The translations under genes and the position numbers were made by a program. This document shows, in pieces, positions 5,442-10,610 of a DNA stretch of 10,610 bases. Positions within the stretch are counted from its first letter, which is position 1. Every line of letters begins with the position of its first letter. This DNA is from Candidatus Nealsonbacteria bacterium CG08_land_8_20_14_0_20_36_22 (GTDB lineage Bacteria; Patescibacteriota; Minisyncoccia; Minisyncoccales; GWA2-38-27): the NCBI GenBank assembly GCA_002774555.1, contig PEYC01000004.1:1-10610 (forward strand). The letters run 5' to 3'. The notes beneath the pieces were generated by a model. That model had not been told where the DNA came from. It saw only the letters and a list, made by a program, of their open reading frames with translations, and searched no databases.

Positions 5442-6965
5442 ATGTTTGTAAAGGTTCCGTCGGCAACAAATTTAGGTTTGGAAACTATCGGGGTAGACGT
5501 GGAAGTCAATATCGCCAGCCGGGGTTTGCCGGTTTTTGAAATTGTCGGCTTGCCGAGTAAGGCAATAGATGAAAGCCGGGAAAGAGTTAGAACAGCCATT
5601 ATTAATTCAGGCCTTGAGTTTCCGTTCAGAAGAATTATTGTCAACTTGGCGCCGGCTGATTTGCCGAAGGAAGGTTCTTTTTATGATTTGCCGATTGCGG
5701 TTGGCATCGTGTCCCAGGTTTTAAAAATTGGATTGCCAAAAAATAGTTTGTTTTTCGGTGAACTTTCTTTGGACGGAACCCTCCGTCATACCAGGGGAGC
5801 TTTGCTCTTAGCTCTGTTTGCTAAAGAACAAGGATTTGAAAATATCTTTGTGCCAAAACAATCGGCCAACGAAGCGGCAATTATAAAAGGAGTAAACGTA
5901 TATCCAATAGAGAATCTTTATCAATTGTTTAGTCATTTGTTAGGCAAGACGCAGGTAAAACCAGCTGAATATCAGGGGCAAGTAAGAAGAGGCGAGGAGC
6001 CGGAATTTGACATGAAAGAGGTCTTAGGTCAGGAACAGGCAAAAAGAGCCATGGAAATTGCTGCTGCTGGCGGCCATAATCTTTTTATGCTTGGCAGTCC
6101 CGGTTCCGGAAAAACAATGTTAGCTAGGGCTCTTCCCGGAATTTTGCCGGCCCTTGGAGAAGAAGAATCGCTTGAAGTTACCAAAATTTATTCTGTTTCT
6201 GGTCAAATACCGCCAGAAGGTTCTTTAATGACTATTTGTCCTTTTCGGTCGCCCCATCATACCATTTCCCAAGCCGGATTGATTGGCGGTGGGAGCAATC
6301 CCAGGCCAGGAGAAATAAGTTTGGCTCATCGGGGAGTTCTGTTTTTAGATGAGTTTAGCGAGTTTCCCCGTTCAGTGATGGAAGCCCTGCGTCAGCCAAT
6401 GGAAGACGGCAAATTGACTATTTCCCGGAGCAAGGCACAAGTTAACTATCCTGCTCGTTTTATTTTAGTTGCTTCTTCAAATCCCTGCCCTTGCGGATAT
6501 TTATATCATCCAAAAAAGAAATGTATTTGCACAGAAAGAGAAATTAGAAAATACAGAAAAAGAGTTTCCGGTCCTATTTTGGATAGAATTGATTTGCACG
6601 TTGAAGTGCCAGTAGTTGATATTAGAGAACTTTCCCAGCATCAAGGGTTAAGAGATTTTTTGGAGCCATCTAATAAGATAAGAGAAAGGGTTATAAAAGC
6701 CAGAGAAATTCAAAGAAAAAGATTTTCCGCTGAAGGCATTTTCACCAACGCTGAAATGAAGAATACTCATATTAAAAAATATTGTCCTCTTTCCCAAGAG
6801 GTTAAAAGAATTCTTAGCCAGGCCGGTTTAAGTTTTAATTTATCTGCCCGGGCTTATTTTAAAATGATAAAAATAGCCAGAACCATTGCTGATTTGGAAG
6901 GCGCAGAAGAAGTTGCTGTGCCGCATATGGCAGAGGCGCTGCAATATCGTTCAAAAGAGAATTAG
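5442..6965 (+). CDS. comM: ComM/YifB family AAA+ ATPase (Mg-chelatase-like)
   Basis: ComM is a hexameric AAA+ helicase that extends the paired region between incoming DNA and the chromosome during transformation. At 507 aa it has the family's full length. Residues 1-170 are the ChlI-like N-terminal domain (VEVNIASRGLPVFEIVGLP, AIDESRERVRTAI, NLAPADLPKEGSFYDLPIA). Residues 192-390 are the AAA+ core: Walker A GSPGSGKT (218-225), Walker B GVLFLDEF (298-305), then a cysteine cluster C349, C351, C361, C363 (NPCPCGY...CIC) and the conserved ILDRIDLHVEVP (379-390). The C-terminal Mg_chelatase_C-type region includes LSARAYFKMIKIARTIADLEG (468-488). All catalytic motifs are intact. It lies 126 bp after dprA, separated by a repeat-filled spacer, with no clear Shine-Dalgarno sequence. 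The family assignment is secure; helicase function is taken from characterised ComM. Confidence 0.95.
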   Translation: MFVKVPSATNLGLETIGVDVEVNIASRGLPVFEIVGLPSKAIDESRERVRTAIINSGLEFPFRRIIVNLAPADLPKEGSFYDLPIAVGIVSQVLKIGLPKNSLFFGELSLDGTLRHTRGALLLALFAKEQGFENIFVPKQSANEAAIIKGVNVYPIENLYQLFSHLLGKTQVKPAEYQGQVRRGEEPEFDMKEVLGQEQAKRAMEIAAAGGHNLFMLGSPGSGKTMLARALPGILPALGEEESLEVTKIYSVSGQIPPEGSLMTICPFRSPHHTISQAGLIGGGSNPRPGEISLAHRGVLFLDEFSEFPRSVMEALRQPMEDGKLTISRSKAQVNYPARFILVASSNPCPCGYLYHPKKKCICTEREIRKYRKRVSGPILDRIDLHVEVPVVDIRELSQHQGLRDFLEPSNKIRERVIKAREIQRKRFSAEGIFTNAEMKNTHIKKYCPLSQEVKRILSQAGLSFNLSARAYFKMIKIARTIADLEGAEEVAVPHMAEALQYRSKEN

Positions 6966-6988
6966 AGTTAATGTAAAATGCAAATATC

Positions 6989-7058
6989 AAAAATCAAAAT
7001 GACAATTTAAAATGATAAAATTTTTAATTTTACACTGTCATTTTCCATTTTGATTTTT
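6989..7058. repeat. Nested imperfect inverted repeat in the comM-yraN spacer
   Basis: The left arm 6989-7004 (AAAAATCAAAATGACA) pairs with 7036-7044 and 7052-7058, leaving a 7-nt bulge (7045-7051). A second stem, 7016-7022 with 7026-7032, lies inside. The whole 108-bp spacer (6966-7073) is AT-rich and built from repeated words such as AAAATG and ATCAAAA. It could end comM transcription, but no clean GC stem plus T-run is present. No gene or promoter is supported in this spacer. Confidence 0.55.
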
Positions 7059-7073
7059 AAATTTTAAATTTTT

Positions 7074-7436
7074 GTGAATAATAAAATATTAGGGAAAATT
7101 GGAGAAGATATAGCCAATGATTATTTAAAGAAGCAGGGATACAAGATTATTGAGCAGAATTGCCGGAATAAATATGGAGAGATTGACTTAATCTGCAGAG
7201 AAAAAGATGTCTTGGTTTTTGTGGAAGTGAAAACTAGAATTGGGGAAAAGTTTGGCCTACCAGAAGATGCGATTAATAAAAACAAGATGCACAGATTGAT
7301 TAGAAATGCTCAGGCCTATATTGCCAGAAAGGATTTAAATATGATAAACTATAGAATTGATGCTGTCTGCATCGTTCTCCAGGAAAATAATAAATTAAAA
7401 AGATTAAATCATTATGAAAACATCAACGAAAATTAA
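7074..7436 (+). CDS. yraN: YraN family protein (UPF0102, predicted nuclease fold)
   Basis: Length 120 aa, as usual for the family. Conserved features are GEDIANDYLKKQGYKIIEQN (10-29), the core GEIDLI (35-40) and VFVEVKTR (48-55). E36, D38, E51 and K53 form the D/E-x-K arrangement of the restriction-endonuclease-like fold, so metal-dependent nuclease activity or Holliday-junction-type DNA binding is plausible. The cellular role of YraN is not settled. The start is GTG at 7074, chosen because it gives the normal N-terminus just before GKIGEDIA; there is no Shine-Dalgarno sequence. The last 23 nt overlap the next gene, so translation is probably coupled. Its place after dprA and comM fits the common linkage of these three genes. 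Confidence 0.9.
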   Translation: MNNKILGKIGEDIANDYLKKQGYKIIEQNCRNKYGEIDLICREKDVLVFVEVKTRIGEKFGLPEDAINKNKMHRLIRNAQAYIARKDLNMINYRIDAVCIVLQENNKLKRLNHYENINEN

Positions 7437-9759
7437 AGAACTTCCCAAAGAAGTTTCTTCCTTTGCCGAGACAGGAGAAAGGGTTTCAAAAATTGCTCTT
7501 GAGCTTTTAATATTTTTAATGCCGATTTTATTTCTGCCCTGGACAGTCAATGTCTTGGAGTTTAACAAACAGGCCCTGTTAATTGTGATGGTTTTAATTG
7601 CTCTTTTTGCCTGGTTCTTAAAGGTCTTGATTTCCGGCAAAGTTAATTTTAGTTTGAGTTTGATCCATTTGCCGCTCATTGTTTTATTTTTGGTCTATCT
7701 TTTTTCAACTATTTTCTCTTTGTGGCCTTATGGAAGTTTTTGGGGCTGGCCTCAAATAACTTCGGAAAGTTTGCTTAGTTTATTAGGTCTGGTTTTGTTT
7801 TATTTTCTGCTGAGCAATATTTTTGAGAGAAAAGAAATTTTTAATGTTTTAGCTTTATTCATATTGTCCGGTTCTTTGGCAATGCTCTATGGGATTTTGC
7901 AGCTTTTTGGCAAGTTTTTCCTTCCCATTGGCTTTACCAAGACCGCTTCTTTTAACACTATTGGCGGAGTGAATAATTTAGGCATTTTTGCTGCCGGATT
8001 GCTGCCCTTAATTATTATTTGTTTGGTCGCGGCTAAAAAAATTCATTACCGGGTTTTCTTTTTTGGGGCCCTAGTAGTTTCAACTGTTTTGTTGTTATTA
8101 ATAAATTTTCAGATTGCTTGGTGGCTATTGCTCACGGCCTCTGTTTTAATTATTGTTTTTGGCTTTCAAAGAAGAGATATTTTTGATGGCCGCTGGCTGG
8201 TCTTGCCAATATTTTTCTTAGTCCTGGCTTTATTGTTTAGTTTCTTTAGATTTCAGATTCCGGGCTTTGCTCAGCCGCCAGTTGAAGTTTTCTTAAAACA
8301 GCAGCCGAGTTTTAGTATTGCTTGGCAGGCCCTGAGAGAGAGCCCTATTTTTGGAACAGGTCCCGGCACTTTTGTTTATAACTTTTCCAAATATAAAGCC
8401 CTTAACTTTAATCAGGATTTTTTTTGGAATTTAAGATTTGAGTGGGCAGGTTCTAAGATTTTAACTATTTTAGGAACAAATGGAATTTTGGGGGTCTTGG
8501 CATTTTTGACTTTGCTCGGATTTTTCGTGTTTTATGGGATCAGGTTTTTATTAGTCCGAGACCGGGCCTCGGCTAACTTTTGGCTGCCGTCATTCGGCGT
8601 TTTTATCAGTTTTCTAGTTTTAAGTATTGGTTTTTTTCTCTATGGTTCCAATCTTACTATAGATTTTACTTATTTTTTAATACTCGGCAGCACAATAGTC
8701 ATTTTTGCTCCTCCTAAAAAAGAATTTATTTTAAAACCCTCTTCTTTACTTACCCTAGGGCTGACTTTTACTTTTACTGTAATTTTTATTTTTGGCTTGG
8801 GAATTTTTATTTTAGAGGGCCAGAGATATATTGCTTCTGTCAGTTGTTTGAAAGGCATTGAATTATGGCAGCAAGGTCAAAATGAGAAGGCCTTAAAGCA
8901 GTTGGAAAGGGCTGTTAAAATAGCTCCCCAGAATGATTTTTACTGGCAAGAATTATCCCAACTCTATATTCAGAATATAAATGAAATAGCCAAAAGCGCA
9001 GATTTGTCTCAAGAAGAAGTTATTAAAAAGATTCAGTTTTATATCAACAATGCTGTAAATTCTACCAAAGAAGCTACTAATCGTAACCCTGAAAATGTAG
9101 TCAATTGGTCTGTGCAGGGGTTTGTTTATCAGAGCTTAATTGGTGTTGTTGGTGGGACAAAGGACCAGGCAGTTATTTCTTATGAAAGAGCCGGACAGCT
9201 TGAACCAACCAATCCTTATTTTCCAACCCAAACAGGAATTTCTCTTTTGAAAGAAGCTGAGACCCTGACTCAAGATAAACAGGGAGAGCGGGAAAAGTTG
9301 CTTTCAGATGCTCAAGAGAAATTTGAAAAAGCAATTGAATTGAAAACAGATTATGCTCCAGCTCGTTTTCAAATGGCAATGGTCTATCAAGCCAAAGGCA
9401 AAGAGGCAGAGATGCTCGAGGAATTGGAAAAAACCAAAGATTTTGCTCCAAATGATATTGGCCTGGCCTTTCAGTTGGGCTTAGTTTATTATCAGAGAGG
9501 AAATTTTGAAAGAGCTAAAACAGAACTGGAGAGAACAACGAGTTTAAATCCAAATTATGCCAATGCTCTTTACTTTTTGGGCTTAACTTATGAAAAACTG
9601 GGTAGAAGAGATGACGCTATTAAAATTTTTGAGAGAGTAGTTGCTTTGAACCCTGACCATCCAATAGCAACAGCGGTCTTGAACAATTTGAAAACCGGGC
9701 AGGAACCATTAAAAGGAGTAATTGAAGAGCAACCGCCGCAGGCCCCGATTAAAGAATAG
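7414..9759 (+). CDS. O-antigen ligase-like (Wzy_C) membrane protein with C-terminal TPR array
   Basis: Length 781 aa. About 12 hydrophobic segments lie between residues 28 and 468 (for example 28-46, 52-73, 83-104, 119-135, 189-208, 232-250, 261-279, 444-468). A long extracytoplasmic loop at about 280-347 holds AWQALRESPIFGTGPGTFVYNF, the signature region of the Wzy_C/O-antigen ligase family, which joins lipid-linked glycans to lipid A or, in PglL-type members, to proteins. NGILGVLAFL (356-365) fits the following helix. The HN pair often found before it reads GS here. Residues 477-750 contain several TPR-like repeats (GIELWQQGQNEKALKQLERA, LGLVYYQRGNFERAKTELER, LGLTYEKLGRRDDAIKIFER), and the tail is Pro/Gln-rich. 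The start at 7414 lies inside yraN. The substrate is unknown: a surface polysaccharide or protein glycosylation is possible. A palindrome at 8556-8572 codes for a loop. Confidence 0.85.
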   Translation: MKTSTKIKELPKEVSSFAETGERVSKIALELLIFLMPILFLPWTVNVLEFNKQALLIVMVLIALFAWFLKVLISGKVNFSLSLIHLPLIVLFLVYLFSTIFSLWPYGSFWGWPQITSESLLSLLGLVLFYFLLSNIFERKEIFNVLALFILSGSLAMLYGILQLFGKFFLPIGFTKTASFNTIGGVNNLGIFAAGLLPLIIICLVAAKKIHYRVFFFGALVVSTVLLLLINFQIAWWLLLTASVLIIVFGFQRRDIFDGRWLVLPIFFLVLALLFSFFRFQIPGFAQPPVEVFLKQQPSFSIAWQALRESPIFGTGPGTFVYNFSKYKALNFNQDFFWNLRFEWAGSKILTILGTNGILGVLAFLTLLGFFVFYGIRFLLVRDRASANFWLPSFGVFISFLVLSIGFFLYGSNLTIDFTYFLILGSTIVIFAPPKKEFILKPSSLLTLGLTFTFTVIFIFGLGIFILEGQRYIASVSCLKGIELWQQGQNEKALKQLERAVKIAPQNDFYWQELSQLYIQNINEIAKSADLSQEEVIKKIQFYINNAVNSTKEATNRNPENVVNWSVQGFVYQSLIGVVGGTKDQAVISYERAGQLEPTNPYFPTQTGISLLKEAETLTQDKQGEREKLLSDAQEKFEKAIELKTDYAPARFQMAMVYQAKGKEAEMLEELEKTKDFAPNDIGLAFQLGLVYYQRGNFERAKTELERTTSLNPNYANALYFLGLTYEKLGRRDDAIKIFERVVALNPDHPIATAVLNNLKTGQEPLKGVIEEQPPQAPIKE
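8556..8572. repeat. GC-rich near-palindrome inside the membrane protein gene
   Basis: CCGAGACC, a central G, then GGCCTCGG: 8-bp arms with one mismatch and 14 of 17 bases G/C in an AT-rich gene. It encodes part of VRDRASA (381-387), a charged loop between two membrane segments. It shares CCGAGACC with the palindrome at 5121-5140, in a different reading frame. Confidence 0.65.
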
Positions 9760-9762
9760 GGG

Positions 9763-9791
9763 TTGACATTCTTCGAGCAAAAGATTAAAAT
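9763..9791 (+). promoter_or_regulatory. Sigma70-type promoter for rpoB
   Basis: TTGACA at 9763-9768 is a perfect -35 and TAAAAT at 9786-9791 is a one-mismatch -10, with the optimal 17-bp spacing. It begins 4 nt after the stop of the membrane protein gene. A start near 9797-9799 gives a leader of about 63 nt before rpoB. It is the strongest promoter match I can see in the window. Confidence 0.75.
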
Positions 9792-9821
9792 CTAAATTAG
9801 TTTATATTTGATACTAAATTC

Positions 9822-9850
9822 AGAGGTATTTTATTTTTTGAAATATCTCT
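9822..9850 (+). promoter_or_regulatory. Leader hairpin upstream of rpoB, possible attenuator
   Basis: Arms 9822-9831 (AGAGGTATTT) and 9841-9850 (AAATATCTCT) pair over 10 bp with one G-U wobble around a 9-nt loop. A T-rich stretch (TTTATCTATTTT) follows, running up to and into the TTG start codon. Between promoter and gene, this could be a weak attenuator or control access to the start codon. The stem also contains AGAGG, the only Shine-Dalgarno-like string in the leader, but it is about 34 nt from the start. Confidence 0.5.
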
Positions 9851-9860
9851 TTTATCTATT

Positions 9861-10610
9861 TTGCAAACTATAAAGACAAAAAATTTCTCAAAATCAAAAG
9901 TTTCTTTGCCCTTGCCTTATTTAATTTCTTTACAGAAAAACAGTTGGGCCTGGTTTCAAAAAGAGGGATTAAAAGAACTTTTTTCAGAGATTTTTCCAAT
10001 TAAGGACTATGCCGGCAAAGAACTTGAGCTTTGGTTTTTAGATTATAAATTAGACGAGCCAAAGTATAAAACAGACCTAGAGGCGAAGGTAAATAATGAT
10101 TCTTACGAAGCAGCTTTGAGGGTTAAGGCAAAACTGGTAAATTTGAAGACCCGGGAGACTAAAGAACAGGAGGTATTTTTGGCTGATTTTCCCCTGATGA
10201 CAGAAAGGGGGACTTTTATTGTTAATGGAATTGAAAGAGTGGCAATTTCCCAACTTATTCGTTCTCCGGGCGTCTTTTTTAATGTTCAACTCAGCCGAGG
10301 CAAAAATAGATTTGGGGCAAAAATCATTCCTAATAGAGGAGCTTGGCTTGAGTTTGAAACAGAGACATCAGGATTTATCGGGGTTAAAATTGACAGAAAA
10401 AGAAAAGTTGCCGCCACTGTTCTCTTGAAGGCCCTGGCTGGTTTAGATGATAAAAAAATAAAAGAGACATTTGGAGACGCTCTTAAAGAGACCTTAAAAC
10501 GGGATCCTACCAAAAATCAAGAGGAGGCCTTGGTTGAGATTTACAGAAGATTGCGGCCAGGCGATTTAGTAACTCCGGATACAGCCAGAGAGTTGATAGA
10601 AAATATATTT
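9861..10610 (+). CDS. rpoB: DNA-directed RNA polymerase beta subunit, N-terminal part (cut by window end)
   Basis: RpoB is the beta subunit of the core RNA polymerase. The open frame runs 250 codons to the last base of the window, roughly the first fifth of the protein. Recognisable parts are FSKSKVSLPLPYLISLQKNS (9-28), WFQKEGLKELF (31-41), the protrusion sequence LRVKAKLVN (86-94), EQEVFLADFPLMTERGTFIV (102-121), NGIERVAISQLIRSPGVFF (122-140) and AKIIPNRGAWLEFE (153-166). The rifampicin-binding region lies beyond the window. The frame has a TAG at 9798-9800 and no ATG or GTG before the conserved region, so TTG at 9861 is the best start; ATT at 9858 is a less likely option. The gene before it is a membrane protein instead of rplJ/rplL, and rpoB has its own promoter. 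Confidence 0.95.
   Translation, partial: MQTIKTKNFSKSKVSLPLPYLISLQKNSWAWFQKEGLKELFSEIFPIKDYAGKELELWFLDYKLDEPKYKTDLEAKVNNDSYEAALRVKAKLVNLKTRETKEQEVFLADFPLMTERGTFIVNGIERVAISQLIRSPGVFFNVQLSRGKNRFGAKIIPNRGAWLEFETETSGFIGVKIDRKRKVAATVLLKALAGLDDKKIKETFGDALKETLKRDPTKNQEEALVEIYRRLRPGDLVTPDTARELIENIF

Noticed and set aside
5545..5556. TCGGCTTGCCGA inverted repeat in comM
   Set aside because: It encodes the invariant VGLPS motif of the family; conservation of the protein explains it.
10142..10160. AAGACCCGGGAGACT in rpoB as a third copy of the GC-rich palindrome
   Set aside because: Only the central CCCGGG is self-complementary, and it lies in a normally conserved part of RpoB, so native coding explains it.
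1..10610. UGA recoding as in Gracilibacteria or SR1
   Set aside because: All genes read through at full family length with the standard code and contain no in-frame TGA. The absence of TGA among only seven stops is not evidence for recoding.

Overview
The window reads as a piece of a Candidate Phyla Radiation (Patescibacteria) genome, most likely a Parcubacteria-type lineage. This is inferred from gene content and style, not from a marker search. The supporting signs are AT-rich DNA, compact same-strand genes with 1-nt and 23-nt overlaps, no convincing Shine-Dalgarno sequence before any start, ATG/GTG/TTG starts, an rpoB with no ribosomal-protein genes directly before it, and secreted multidomain proteins of a style common in that group. 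No in-frame TGA interrupts any gene and all seven visible stops of the complete genes are TAA or TAG. All genes are on the + strand.

Positions 1-3302 hold a cell-surface module. The first 43 bases are the Pro-Glu tail of a truncated upstream gene. Next is a secreted 525-aa protein: signal peptide, peptidoglycan-binding-like domain, Pro/Thr linker, PKD-like domain, InlB-type repeat and a C-terminal cohesin. Only 34 bp later comes a secreted 535-aa right-handed beta-helix protein that ends in a two-repeat type I-like dockerin. Cohesin and dockerin are the two halves of the cellulosome docking system, so this looks like a minimal wall-anchored scaffold plus its cargo. It is the most interesting item in the window.

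Positions 3303-7436 hold a short intergenic region with a 12-bp-stem hairpin and an extended -10 promoter, then a Fic-family AMPylase-like protein with its own inhibitory motif and a C-terminal helix-turn-helix. Its stop codon overlaps the GTG start of dprA. comM (YifB) and yraN follow. DprA and ComM act on incoming single-stranded DNA during natural transformation, and YraN is a predicted nuclease-fold protein often found near them, so this is a DNA-uptake block. The spacers on both sides of comM are filled with short tandem repeats and inverted repeats.

Positions 7414-9759 encode a polytopic membrane protein of the O-antigen ligase/Wzy_C type with a C-terminal TPR array, overlapping yraN by 23 nt. 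Downstream is a near-consensus sigma70 promoter (TTGACA-17-TAAAAT), a leader with a 10-bp hairpin, and the first 250 codons of rpoB from a TTG start, cut by the window end.

Two GC-rich palindromes of related sequence lie inside coding regions, in the dprA interdomain linker and in a loop of the membrane protein. They resemble a dispersed palindromic element inserted in frame.
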